Below are positions 1 through 10,384 of a DNA stretch of 64,000 nucleotides, in pieces. Below the pieces are notes generated by a model that was given only the letters and a program-made list of their open reading frames with translations, was not told where the DNA came from and did no database searches. The DNA is from Plumapathes pennacea (taxonomy: Eukaryota; Cnidaria; Anthozoa; Antipatharia; Myriopathidae), in contig OZ038462.1 of the NCBI GenBank assembly GCA_964036295.1, positions 27,083,759 through 27,147,758 of the forward strand. Reading direction: 5' to 3'. Within the stretch, counting starts at the first letter, position 1. Each line of letters begins with the position of its first letter. The position numbers were made by a program, and so were the translations under genes.

Positions 1-279
1 ACTTCTAATATATGCCAGTGCAGGACGGAGTGAGGGGGGTATCTGCGATTATCGTATTTCTAGTAATGTAACTGTGTGTGGAAAACAACAACAATAAAGA
101 CAAAGAAAACCACGCTGACGCCATCTTGTGCGGGACCATATATAGCTCCTTACATAAGAGGCTGGTTGTTTTTCTTGTCTGTTTTAACTGTCCAATGTAG
201 CATTGTGGAAATCCAATGTAGAAAGTAAAACTTGAACACAGCAAACGAAAGTCGAATTTTGGCGGGGATACAACGCCAT

Positions 280-345
280 GGGGGGGGGGGGGGGGGAGGG
301 AATGAACAGAATGGGGGGGGGGGGGGGGGAGGGAATGAACAGTTA
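280..345. repeat. two-unit G-tract repeat
   Basis: Two copies of a 33-bp unit, each a run of 17 G followed by AGGGAATGAACAG. The first run is 280-296 and the second 313-329. Such tracts slip easily and can form G-quadruplexes; the exact G count is sensitive to sequencing error. Confidence 0.8.
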
Positions 346-418
346 CAATGCGATCGTATTTGTCACTGATACATGCAGCTAAAGGCAATATAGATTATCA
401 CTGTCTACTCTGACTGAC

Positions 419-719
419 CTTTCTTGTCTGTTTTTGCTGAGTCATGGTGCTCGAGCTGTTGAACAATATCACTCCGATAGATCGCTCGGAGGACTCCAAT
501 CAGAAAAGACATATCATCGACGGTCAGATAGCCACGAATCTGTAACTCGGAGATGAGTTCGTTCGCTGCCATGTTTTTGCTAGCATCGACCATGCCGACC
601 AACAGAAAGCGTATTCTGCACACATCTTCCTGTCTGAGGTCTCTCGATACCGAAAGCAACAGCTCTCGAGTTTGCAACTGTGAGCCACGCTCGGCCATCG
701 TCCGTTCTTGTATTTCCAA
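419..719 (-). CDS. death-effector-domain exon of a partial gene (third DED locus)
   Basis: The exon encodes about 100 residues that align with the first DED of the two NLR genes at 13.5 and 21.4 kb. Shared features are the LLLSVSRDLRQED-type helix, the RIRFLLV core, the MAANELISEL helix and a final RxDI motif. Translation can start at 719 or at a second Met at 698. The frame ends at a good donor, AAAG followed by GTCAGT, with GT on the minus strand at 418-417. This leaves phase 1, the same phase as the DED exons of the two complete genes. The rest of the gene would lie to the left of the window. It may be a third NLR on the opposite strand, a free-standing DED adaptor, or an orphan exon. Domain call firm; gene identity unknown. 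Confidence 0.6.
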
Positions 720-826
720 ATGTTCTCTAAAGCTTTTGAGTATTTGGACAGCAACAAATGAATGGACGATTCACTAACAAACGCCTCGATCAACCGTTTT
801 TCAACGATTGAACAGAATGACGTCAT

Positions 827-3143
827 TGTACCGGGAAAATTCTCTGATTAACAAAGAAAAAGAGAAACTCTGGACTACGGAAACTGGAAAGATGAACACG
901 GGAATAGCACAAAAAAGACATATTTCGGTTGTCCAGTGTCCCCAATCAGCTAGTAATGATTTCAAAAGACTTATACTTAAAAAAGTTATCTGGTAACAAT
1001 AACATACACATGGTACAATAGTCTCTCGAAGTTTCTCAATGTTCTCCTTCTCACCCTCACCTACTATTTTTTAGATACTCGTGACAACACGTTCCGCTGA
1101 ATCCCGACACCCCAGTGCGTAGCGATTTGAAATACTTTCGGCTTCGCAAAGCAACAGGCGGAAAATTTGCGTCTGTTTTCGCAGGCTAAGCGGCATGTTG
1201 CACAAAAACCAGTCACGTACACATGAGGCAATTTGTCGCGGGGTCACTGAAACATGTCACCTCTTGTAACAGGACCTTATAACTATATCTCTCACAGACA
1301 AAATAAGACAAGATAATTAAGATATAATAAAGATATATAGCCCAACACCGCCAGCCCAGCCTAGCCCACAACACCCGACCCCACTCCAATGAGTAAAGCC
1401 ACGCATGCAACCCACTCGAGCACAGTTCCATCAACATGCAATGAAGCTTTACGGGAATATACAGGAGCTACAAAATTCTGCCAAAATCTTAGACCGTGTT
1501 CCGGCATGGAGTTCAAAGCTAATTAGCTCAAGCAGAAACCCAAAGTTGTGATACGAAAAAATCTAAAATCCGTGTATGTGACTCAAAACGTTCGCAGTAG
1601 TATAGGCATTAACAGATGTTTTGATTCGGCTGCTATCACACTATGAGGCAAATATGACTTAGCAAATACCTCCACTGAATATATAACCTGATGATGAGCT
1701 CGAATCACCGATCTTTGTTGAATCAATATCATATAGGTATTTGAGCTATTTGCATTTAATGATGACTCAAATTAAATATTGTTCACAAGGGTGAAGTGGT
1801 ATGCAAATAAGAGTCATCACAACGGACAATTAACTGTGAGCTTTGTGGTTCAGTGCACTGAATCTATATATTATGCAAAGGATCAATAGAAAGATCGCTT
1901 TAGTCAGTGTACGTACGTACGTTAACTTTTAACAGTTAAATATCTCCTCTCCTTTCCGAGGAAAAACGCGGTAACGCTGAGCAGGTGGAAACAGCGGTAT
2001 AAAGGGTCAAGGTACATTTTCTTGTGTTTTTCTTTTTTTTGTTGTTCGGCAATTTTGTTGAAATTCTATTCCCCTCTAACTTATGGAATCTTTGCATGCG
2101 TTAGCCCAGCGTCGGTTCGAAAAACCGACCCGACGCTAAAAAGGGCTCGGCCTTGTCAAACCGATCAATGTCAAGCCTAACTAATGAAGTAACTCAAAGA
2201 ATGTAATTGACAAGTGAACCACATGCACAAATTTGTCTCGAGCGAGATACATTTTTCATACGCCTCTCGAGAATATCATCGGGCTGACAAGAAAATATCT
2301 CCGAGTTTATACAGTACGGTCTGTATGTTCAGTTAGCCGAAGCGCCGAAATATTATCAACTCGAGCTAAATATCGTTATTGTTAGCACCGACTGTAATGT
2401 GCTTTATCATTTTTAAAATAAGTTGATTTAGGTATTAATTTCGTTTGATTGCTGACGTGTTCACAAATGGAGTGCAACCACAGTTACCGCAGTTGAATAT
2501 GTCATCGTTGATTCAGTAGAATAAAACGGCAGAAAAAGCCAAGAGAACCATTACGCAAGTCTGACGAATAATTGAAGCGATTAACGGCTCAGAGGTGAAA
2601 TGGTGTGGATTTGAATGCACGTAAGCGGCAAAGTGCCCCTTGAATTCGGTTGACTCATGAAAACAGTAGTGTTCGCTCTGGTAAATTATGTGCACCACAT
2701 GTAGTATAAGAGACTGCTTCTTTCGACGCATTTTTTTAACCCTTCAAGTCCTAGCAATGCTCAAAATGCAACTTCTCCTTACCACCTCAGAGCAGGAACA
2801 TGTAGTGCAGTATGGAGACCTTAGCATCTGATCATGAATGAATGGTGAGGAGAATTTGTATTTAAAAACTCAGGACCTAAAGGGTCTGAGAAAACCATGG
2901 AGATAAAGCCTAGAAACGGTGCCAAATTTCAAGCCTTTAGAACATTTTCCCCCTTGCGTGGGACACGTTCGCTATTATTGGTTTGCGATCAACCCCTGGA
3001 GACTCAGAATACAAAAAAACCGTGACTACCGTCGGTTTTTAAGATTTGTTAGAGACGTGATATGTTCTGTTTCTTTTTACTCTCGTTTACTGACAGGAAC
3101 CTTGTTTCTTGGAGCCTAAACACGCAACCATCAATTCATTAAC
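827..3143. other. intergenic, upstream of the NRPS
   Basis: No convincing gene in 2.3 kb. A short hairpin-like sequence with CGACGCT arms lies near 2108-2140. A TTAACCCTTCAAGTCC sequence at 2736 opens a worn member of the dispersed TTAA-ended MITE family, running to about 2892. A TACTGACAG acceptor-like site at about 3097 precedes the NRPS start, so the 3098-3143 stretch may be the last 5' untranslated exon. Confidence 0.5.
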
Positions 3144-6100
3144 ATGGCCGAATCCCCGGTAAATCAGTTTACTCCACTTTCTCCGTCAGAAGAAAGATTT
3201 TACCATCAGGCGAAAATCTATCCGGAATCAGGAGCTTTCAACGAGAGAAAAGCAATCGTCATTCGAGGTCCACTGAACATCGAAGCTCTTCAGAAAAGTA
3301 TCAACACCGTTGTCGCTCGACACGAGGCATTACGCGCGCATGTTCAGATTGGAGAAGACACCGGAAAGGATTGTCTGTGTATTCAATCAAAACTCGAGTT
3401 TTCCCTAACTGTTGTCGATGTCGAGACCGAGATTTCCCAGCAAGAGAGAGTTTATTTATGGCAACTCTGCAGTGAGGAAGTGGCTCTTCCTTTCGACTGC
3501 ACGTCGCCTCCGCTGTTTCGAATGAAGCTCTTCCGAGTTTCGGAAAATGAGCACGTGCTTGCTATGAGCATGCATCACATGATCTCCGACGGTGATCCGA
3601 GCTTCCGAATTATCCTTCGAGAGCTGTCGACCTTCTACGAGTACTTCTCGGGCGTGACAAATGAGAGCCCGAGCCTTACGACGCCTGTACCTCGCTCCAA
3701 GTTACAGAGCTCGGCGCACGCGAATGTAGAATTTTGGAGAAAGACCTTGGAAAACTCAGAGGGACATGTAAATCTCACCTGGAAATCGTCAACGCAGGAG
3801 TCTCAAGATTTCAAGGGTGGGACTATTCGTGCTACTTTGTGTCAAGACACGAGGGAGGCTGTTTCGTCAATCTGTCAGCAAGTTGGAGTAGCGGAAGCCA
3901 AGCCCGTGGTTTTAGCTCTGTTCCAGTGCGTTCTCGCCAGGCTTATTGGCCAACGTGACATAAGTGTCGGCATACCTGTGTTCTGTCGTGACACCACAGA
4001 TCACGTGAGGGAAACTCTGGGTTACTATGGCAATGTCATTGTCGTTAGAACATTGATCGACCCGATGGAAACCTTCCAAGATTGTGTTCTCAACGTGCAG
4101 GATTTCCTGAAAACGGCGAAGCCTTACGAGCGCGTGCCATTTCAGGAAATAGTGAAAGCGCTGTTCCCTGATTGGAGGAGTCGCTGGAATACCCCCTTCT
4201 TTAACGTATTGTTTGTTTTGGACGAGGTGTCGGATCATCACGTGACTAGCGGCCAGACCTCCTTCGAGCTCACAGACGTCGATCTTGGCCAGGTTCCTTA
4301 TGACGTCATACTCACTGTGCGCGCTCCAGAAACAGGCGCGCTGAAAGTCGTACTGGAGTACAGACGCGATCGATTGACAGACACCTTTGCGAGCTCGATT
4401 TTGGAGTGCTTCGAGAATTTCACCCTAGAAGTTGCGAAGCAAGTTCAACAGAGAATTAACGCTATCAAGCTGATGCCTGTAGAGAAAGCACGTTCCGCCT
4501 TACTCTCCCTAAACCATGGTGTTAATGTTTCATATCCAAGGGATAAAGCGGTACATGAAGTTTTCGCAGAACAGGTGTCACGCACACCTGGCTCTCCTGC
4601 CGTGACCGACTGTCGCGCAATAACACTGACGTATCGCGAGCTTGAGAACCAGTCAAACCGGTTATGCCGCCACCTTCTGTCTGTCAACAGAAAGAAGCAA
4701 GTCGCAGTTGGGATTCTGATGGAGCGATCTCTGGATTTCGTTGTGGCCGTTCTAGCGGTGTTGAAGTCAGGAGGAATTTATGTTCCTTTGGAGCCTGGAC
4801 TACCTTTGACCCGCCTTTCGTTGTTTGTGAAGAAGTCTGGTATGTCAATCCTCCTATCACAGAGGACCCTCAAGCCGTGTGCAGAAAGGCTCATGTTAGC
4901 GGTTCCTGAGCTCGTCAGCATCGTACCAGAAGAGCTGAAAAGTCTCCCTGACCCGGAATGTCGGTTGGAGCAGCCATGCGCAGTACAGGTTCAACCGGAA
5001 GAACTCGCCTACATCATGTTTACATCTGGTTCAACTGGCGAACCCAAAGCCGTCGAAATCCCACACCGAGCAATCGTCCGACTGACGAAGAGTACGAAAT
5101 GTGTCAAGTTTGATGACACCACTACTTCGCTTCTTCATTCACCGCTAACATTCGATGCGAGCACCTTTGAGCTGTGGGGGCCATTATGTAATGGCGGCCA
5201 GATTGTCATCGCCCCACCGGGAAAGCTCTCCGCCAGTGAGCTCTCCAGTTTCTCTTCAAAACAGGGTGTCAACCTGGTGTTCTTTACGTCAGGGATCTTC
5301 AACATCATGATCGATTTTCATCCTGAAAATCTGCATTCAATCCGACAACTTGTGACGGGTGGAGACGTGATGTGCCCTCGGCGAGCTGCTAAATCCGTGA
5401 AGGTCCTGCCGCCGCATTGTACGATCACCAACGGCTACGGTCCAACCGAGTGCACCACTTTCTCTTCGTTCTACAGCGTTTCAGAGTCAATCTCACCCAG
5501 GGATAGCGTACCCATAGGTGGACCACTGGATAACACTCGCTTGTACGTTTTGGGCGAGGATATGTCCCCGGTACCTCTCGAAGCAATAGGAATCTTATTC
5601 ATCGGCGGTGATGGCCTTGCAAGAGGCTACAGACCTCGTGATGACGTCAGCAATAAGAAGTTTGTCCCAGCGCCTGGACTCATCACCTCAGTTTTCCCTG
5701 ACGAGACAATGCTTTTCAGGACGGACGACCTTGTACGCGTGTCAAGCGATCCCAGTGGCGCTGAAGAACTTGTCGTTCAATTTCTTGGCCGTCGCGATAC
5801 TCAGGTTAAAGTGTCTGGCATTCGGGTGGAGCTGGGTGAAGTGGAGGGCCACGTACGTTCCCACAACGCTGTGCATGACGCTGTTGTCGTCCAAGAAGGT
5901 GAGGCGGCTGGGCAGAAGATTCTCGTCTGTTACGCTGTACTCCTTGGCGACATCGAAAGCTCGGAGATGAGAGAGTTCCTGAAGAGGAAGCTACCGGAAT
6001 ACATGATTCCTTCTAAGTTTGTTAGTGTCGGTGAGATACCCCTGACAGCGAACGGCAAGGTCGCCCGACGAAACTTGACACACCTGACGTTAGAAGCGCA

Positions 6101-8294
6101 GCCTCGTTTCCAGTTCACAGGTCCCGGATCTGCCAGCCCGCAAAGCTCCCTGGAACGCTGCGTGGCCTCGTTGTGGTGCGAGGTCCTTGACATGAAAGGC
6201 GCGATGCCGAATATGGAGGACAATTTCTTTAGCATTGGTGGCCATTCGCTCCTCGCTCAGCTGGCTGTGGCCAGGATATCTAGTCAACTTGGAGTGGAGA
6301 TCCCCCTTCTGGCAATCTTTAATCACCCGACTTTGTCATCTTTCGTCAAGTACATCGAGCAAGCAAGGGGCACACTTTCACAGCTGCAGCCCGCCTTGTT
6401 ATCCTCTTCGAGTTCAGCCCCGAGCGAGGAAACGATGTGTTACAAGATTTCACAGCAGCAGGAGGAATACATCGAGGTGTACAAGAGTGGCAAACACACT
6501 TCCGAGTACCATATCAGTGCCGTGTTCACCATGCCGGGTAAAATCCGCGCTGAGCCTCTGCAGCAATGCATTGACCTCCTGGTGAAACAACACGATATTT
6601 TACGTGCTGTTTATAAAACAGCAGAGTCAGGAGAGACATTGCAAGTCATCACACCGACAGATAAAGTCAAGAATCTCGTAAAAGAGGAAACAATTTATTC
6701 GGGCATCGAGGGAGGCTGCGTGAACGAGGCGAACAAGCGAGCAACAGAAGACATTTTCGTCGAGTTTGACTTCGAGAACGGGCCGCCGTTACGCTGCTCC
6801 GTCTACTACAGAGAAGATGACGACAACACCACCGTCGTCCTTTCCTGTAATCACATGGTAATGGACGACGTAGCGCTGTGGATATTTGCTCGCGAATTGA
6901 TGGCCTACTACAGGGATGTCACAGCAAACAGACCAGTACCCTTATCAGTGAAGAGGCAGCAATACACCACCTTCATACGCACGCAAAACGTCACGTCTGC
7001 CTCGAAAGAATTCCGCACAAGCAAGGACTTCTGGGAACGCGAGCTGACGTCACTACCCAAACCGCCGCTGTTTCCACTGTCGACACCAGTTTCCAGGAGT
7101 GAAGGGAGAAAGCTGATTAGAGTCGTAACTCTCCCAGTCAGTCAGCTAAAGAAAGCTTCTGCTTTGCTGCAAGTCTCGCCATTTGCCATTCTCCTGGCGG
7201 CCAACTACGTTTCCGTGTACCACTTGACAGGGTCCTCGGATTTCAGCATCAGTTTCCCCGTAGCTGCCCGCGATGTCTGGAACCAGCGTACTATCGGTAC
7301 CTTTGCCAGGCGCATTGCTGTTCGGCTTAGCTCAGCGTCGAGGGACGTAAGCCTTGACGTCATGGTCCGAGATATTGCGAAGAGTCTGGTACGGGTTTTG
7401 GAACATCAGGATTATCCAATGCCAAGAGGGAATCACGAGCAGTTGGTGTCCATGTTCAAGTTAAGTTACATTGACCTGAGCACGCAGTATCTTCCAGAAG
7501 GCGCGGTATTTCACTGCCTCCCCTTAAACTCGCTCACGGAAAATCTCGTCCTGTTCCTGGACGCCTTTGCCGATGAGACCGACGTACACATGAAGATCTG
7601 CTATCTGGAGGGAGTGCTAGATGACGTCACAATTGACGCACTTGTAGTTGTCATGAATATGCTGCTGCGTTGTCTGTCGTTGGAGCCGAGCATGTGCTTA
7701 AACAAGCTGTTATCGGAAGACGGAAAGATCGCAGACACGCGGGAAGATTTCTCGATGTTTATCGCCCGGGATGATGGTCCTGTCTATTCCATTGGCTGTG
7801 TAGCAGAGCTGTTTGTGAGAGTGAAAGACGCCTGTGGCAGGACACACTTGCTGGGACGGTACGACAGCAAGGAGGACGATACCATTAGCTTGATGCAGCA
7901 TACCTCCCGACAAGTTGAGCTAAACCAGCATATTGTCGACTTGGGTTTCATAGAAAGCATTGCCCTCTCGTTAGATCAAGTGCAAGACTGCGTTGCCATG
8001 GTGACGAAGGCGGGCCTTGTGGTTTTCGTCCAGGCCACTTCCAAGACAGTCGCTGGTGCGCTGCGTTCTGGTGTCCTCACGTCAGTCTTTGACGAGCTTC
8101 CTGGTTCGCAACTGGTTCGACTGTCACATATCCCCTTAACTCCAACTGGTGCTGTCGATGAAGAGGCCCTCCACAGACTTCACGAGGAAGAAGCGGGCAG
8201 TGATCACAGCGAAACTTTCAGCCCGAGGTGTGTTCATTTTTATTGCTACGCTCAAAATGGTAATTCTCCCGACCACCTTACAGGAAATTACTGA
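3144..8294 (+). CDS. non-ribosomal peptide synthetase, C-A-T-C with partial second A
   Basis: A 1716-residue multidomain enzyme in one uninterrupted frame; the ATG has A at -3 and G at +4. Residues 8-430 form a condensation domain: LSPSEERFY, RHEALRA and an intact MHHMISDG with catalytic His145. Residues 455-980 form an adenylation domain: TYRELENQS; YIMFTSGSTGEPK with Lys635 followed by Ala rather than Gly; FDASTFELW with Asp671; NGYGPTE at 763-769; FRTDDL (Asp for the usual Gly); GRRDTQVKVSG; NGK with Lys972. Residues 1000-1075 form a carrier domain whose FSIGGHSLL places the phosphopantetheine on Ser1035. A second condensation domain, about 1105-1520, has NHMVMDD at 1236-1242, keeping the second His. 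Residues 1545-1690 resemble only the C-terminal subdomain of an A domain. There is no thioesterase or reductase. Expected role: activate one amino acid, acylate it, and pass it to another amine. The product is unknown. Confidence 0.9.
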   Translation: MAESPVNQFTPLSPSEERFYHQAKIYPESGAFNERKAIVIRGPLNIEALQKSINTVVARHEALRAHVQIGEDTGKDCLCIQSKLEFSLTVVDVETEISQQERVYLWQLCSEEVALPFDCTSPPLFRMKLFRVSENEHVLAMSMHHMISDGDPSFRIILRELSTFYEYFSGVTNESPSLTTPVPRSKLQSSAHANVEFWRKTLENSEGHVNLTWKSSTQESQDFKGGTIRATLCQDTREAVSSICQQVGVAEAKPVVLALFQCVLARLIGQRDISVGIPVFCRDTTDHVRETLGYYGNVIVVRTLIDPMETFQDCVLNVQDFLKTAKPYERVPFQEIVKALFPDWRSRWNTPFFNVLFVLDEVSDHHVTSGQTSFELTDVDLGQVPYDVILTVRAPETGALKVVLEYRRDRLTDTFASSILECFENFTLEVAKQVQQRINAIKLMPVEKARSALLSLNHGVNVSYPRDKAVHEVFAEQVSRTPGSPAVTDCRAITLTYRELENQSNRLCRHLLSVNRKKQVAVGILMERSLDFVVAVLAVLKSGGIYVPLEPGLPLTRLSLFVKKSGMSILLSQRTLKPCAERLMLAVPELVSIVPEELKSLPDPECRLEQPCAVQVQPEELAYIMFTSGSTGEPKAVEIPHRAIVRLTKSTKCVKFDDTTTSLLHSPLTFDASTFELWGPLCNGGQIVIAPPGKLSASELSSFSSKQGVNLVFFTSGIFNIMIDFHPENLHSIRQLVTGGDVMCPRRAAKSVKVLPPHCTITNGYGPTECTTFSSFYSVSESISPRDSVPIGGPLDNTRLYVLGEDMSPVPLEAIGILFIGGDGLARGYRPRDDVSNKKFVPAPGLITSVFPDETMLFRTDDLVRVSSDPSGAEELVVQFLGRRDTQVKVSGIRVELGEVEGHVRSHNAVHDAVVVQEGEAAGQKILVCYAVLLGDIESSEMREFLKRKLPEYMIPSKFVSVGEIPLTANGKVARRNLTHLTLEAQPRFQFTGPGSASPQSSLERCVASLWCEVLDMKGAMPNMEDNFFSIGGHSLLAQLAVARISSQLGVEIPLLAIFNHPTLSSFVKYIEQARGTLSQLQPALLSSSSSAPSEETMCYKISQQQEEYIEVYKSGKHTSEYHISAVFTMPGKIRAEPLQQCIDLLVKQHDILRAVYKTAESGETLQVITPTDKVKNLVKEETIYSGIEGGCVNEANKRATEDIFVEFDFENGPPLRCSVYYREDDDNTTVVLSCNHMVMDDVALWIFARELMAYYRDVTANRPVPLSVKRQQYTTFIRTQNVTSASKEFRTSKDFWERELTSLPKPPLFPLSTPVSRSEGRKLIRVVTLPVSQLKKASALLQVSPFAILLAANYVSVYHLTGSSDFSISFPVAARDVWNQRTIGTFARRIAVRLSSASRDVSLDVMVRDIAKSLVRVLEHQDYPMPRGNHEQLVSMFKLSYIDLSTQYLPEGAVFHCLPLNSLTENLVLFLDAFADETDVHMKICYLEGVLDDVTIDALVVVMNMLLRCLSLEPSMCLNKLLSEDGKIADTREDFSMFIARDDGPVYSIGCVAELFVRVKDACGRTHLLGRYDSKEDDTISLMQHTSRQVELNQHIVDLGFIESIALSLDQVQDCVAMVTKAGLVVFVQATSKTVAGALRSGVLTSVFDELPGSQLVRLSHIPLTPTGAVDEEALHRLHEEEAGSDHSETFSPRCVHFYCYAQNGNSPDHLTGNY
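5996..6300 (+). other. NRPS A-domain end and carrier domain with phosphopantetheine serine
   Basis: Marks the part of the synthetase that sets chemistry. Lys972 (6057-6059) is the A10 lysine that contacts substrate carboxyl and adenylate. Ser1035 (6246-6248), inside GGHSLL, is the attachment point for the 4'-phosphopantetheine arm added by an Sfp/AASDHPPT-type transferase. Both residues are present, so the single complete module looks competent. Confidence 0.8.
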
Positions 8295-8563
8295 GTGTGT
8301 TGGTGAGAATTAAAAATTGAATCAGCTTCTGCCCGTTTTCTTTATTGTCTTTTTTTTGTAGCAGAATATTTGTGGATAGTATCCGACAGGAGACACTTGT
8401 GTAAGACCTGACAAAATTTAAAGATAACAGATTGAACAAGCTTTGTGAAAAAGTTTGGTGTTAAAACATTTGGTACCGAAAGGTGACCAGTGGAAATACA
8501 TTCTTCCTTCGTGCTTTTACAGTTGCTTAGATTTGAAACACTTATCTTTTAAAATTCGAAACC
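8295..8563 (+). other. gap between NRPS stop and ketoreductase-like piece
   Basis: AT-rich and non-coding. It follows the TGA that ends the NRPS frame. A possible donor, CCGAG followed by GTGTGT at 8228, sits just before the stop. AG acceptors at 8574 and 8598 would join in frame to the downstream open frame, but both have weak pyrimidine tracts. Whether this gap is an intron or a spacer cannot be settled by eye. Confidence 0.4.
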
Positions 8564-9331
8564 GTGCATTCAAGCGATCGGAAATTAAGACAGCGTAGAG
8601 CTTTTGAGACTCTTAAAAGAAGAACATTTGTCGATTGCATTCATAGAATTCCCGTTCTCCTGAGTAATGGCTGCAACGTGCAGGCGAGTTCCAACACTCA
8701 CCAAACGACTGAAGCTTCACAGGCCGCCCAGAGCGAGACCGGCAACCCGACCCCATCAACAGAAGAATGGGTTTCTTGTAAAATCCGTCATAGATCCCCA
8801 TTTACAAGCAAGCCACTTCTGTATTACCCAAGCAGCACGGGAGACGGCAGCGTCTTGTCAGATCTGGTGACACTGTTGAAAAATCTCCGCTTCACTTGCA
8901 CTGCGGTCGGCGGCAGAGAACACAGGAACGAAGGTGTGACGTCTCCTGAGTTATGCCCTGGTCTTGATGAAACGGTCGCCACTTATATTTCAGCCCACCA
9001 GCCGTCGGAGAAATACGGCGGGAAGGAACGCCATCGCGAGAGCCTGCAAGTGCTAGTCCAGAACGAAGCAAGAAAATGCCGGTTCATTTGTGTCCACATT
9101 GTACCTGAAAATGAGATCCAAGGCTTCCCTCTCTGTCAGGCCGTACATGACGTGTCTGCCAAACCAAACGTCCAAGCTATGGAGGTGCGCATGCCTGAGC
9201 TGGGCAGTAGCAGTCCACAAATACAGGCGGCTCAGCTTGCCACCCTTGTCCGTGAAGTCATTAGTCCACAAAAGGAGAAAGTCGTTGCCTTTCAAGGAGG
9301 TGTGCGTAAAGTACTTCGGCCGAGAATTTGA
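8564..9331 (+). pseudogene. polyketide ketoreductase structural-subdomain-like fragment
   Basis: An open frame of 255 codons whose first in-frame GTG is not a believable start. The last 90 residues carry the pattern of the non-catalytic half of a PKS ketoreductase: a SLQVLVQNEARK helix, a CRFICVHIVPEN strand, a CQAVHDVSAKP turn, AAQLATLVREV, and a closing KVVAFQGGVRKVLRPRI. In intact enzymes this ending leads directly into the catalytic Rossmann domain, and no such domain follows here. An upstream segment, PLLYYPSSTGDGSVLSDLV, may be part of the same fold. It lies 269 bp after the NRPS stop in another frame. It is either a downstream exon of an NRPS-KR hybrid or the wreck of a once longer synthetase. 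The assignment rests on motif memory only. Confidence 0.45.
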
Positions 9332-10195
9332 GGGAGCAATTTAGAGAAGTTTACAACGCTCGTTATTATATGGTTTGGGCTCAATTAAGGTCTCAATAAA
9401 GGTTCGCGAGTCTCTCTTGGAAAAAAGTCGTAAATGCTACAATGTAATTTAGTCAATTTATTAGGAATTGGATAAAATTTGTTTTTTAGCAGTTTCGAAT
9501 AAAATTTCCAAAAGGTTTGATTTCCGAACCGGTGGTAAATTTCAAATAAAGCCATAACATCAGATCTACATTCTGCAGTCCACTCCTTTACAACAATATA
9601 TACCGTAATACGTGTATGTACCTTAAATTGTAACGCTGCAAGGATTTTATTCCGAGAAGGACTCCTGAACCTTATTGAGACCTTAAGCTTGTCCTTCAAG
9701 ATTTAGGTGACCAGAAATCAATGTGAGCGTCGATTGGCTTATTGAGCCGAATCTTAATGGGCGTTTAACTGTAGTGTCGGTTTAGGGCTGGCAATATCGC
9801 TGAGAGTAGGACGATGACGTCATACGTTTTAGACGATGACGTCATACTCTTGCACTCCCTTTTAGGCTTGATTACCAGCCGCTGCCTCGGGGAAGTGAGC
9901 CAGACCGGACTCGAGAGAGCGGCGGAAATCGAGCCTAACTCTCTTTGCACTAAGAAATAGAGCAGAATTTTGTTTCATTTAATCCGAAACATGGCCAGGT
10001 TATAAAGCTATTATTTTATTCTAGTAATCTTGGAAAACAACCTTACTAAAGTTCTTGGAAATGATTGCAAAACGCTTCCGATGCTGTGTCTTTTGCGATC
10101 GCACCAAACAGATCTCAAAGATTCCTGGGTCTTGAGCCCCCATCAAGCGGTGAATGTGGATAGCTGATGATAATTGTGGGATCGTAACTATCACC
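9332..10195. other. intergenic; left part of the duplicated segment
   Basis: No gene seen. From about 10000 the sequence (for example around 10060-10130, TTGGAAATGATTG and CTTTTGCGAT) is recognisable again at about 20697-20818. This marks the left edge of the tandem duplication that contains the NLR genes. Confidence 0.6.
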
Positions 10196-10383
10196 TAGTA
10201 TATACCACACAAGTGAATAGTGCTTTTCGCGCGCTCTGATTGGCTCCTCAATCTCGGAATATCAAGTACTATTCACCTCCCGGTGGCTTCCGGTAAAACA
10301 AAATGAACCCAATTTTTGTCCACTTTCGTCGGAAATAAATAGTTATTAGGGAGTTGGCTATTAAACTTGTGTGGTATATACTA
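10196..10383. mobile_element. MITE with 19-bp terminal inverted repeats
   Basis: The ends TAGTATATACCACACAAGT (10196-10214) and ACTTGTGTGGTATATACTA (10365-10383) are perfect inverted repeats of 19 bp. The element is 188 bp long, non-coding, and begins and ends with TA, which would suit a Tc1/mariner-type target duplication. Confidence 0.75.
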
Positions 10384-10384
10384 A

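Noticed and set aside
3734..7913. Several open frames of 67-120 codons within the NRPS in other frames
   Set aside because: They are shadows of a long, well-supported coding region and show no domain pattern of their own.
3144..9331. Bacterial contamination as the source of the NRPS
   Set aside because: The same stretch continues without visible break into repeats and spliced animal genes on the right, and the spacer just upstream holds a MITE family seen throughout the window. An assembly error cannot be excluded without reads.
9385..9950. Minus-strand frames of 104 and 61 codons after the ketoreductase-like piece
   Set aside because: No signal, domain, splice or codon pattern; low-complexity AT-rich sequence.
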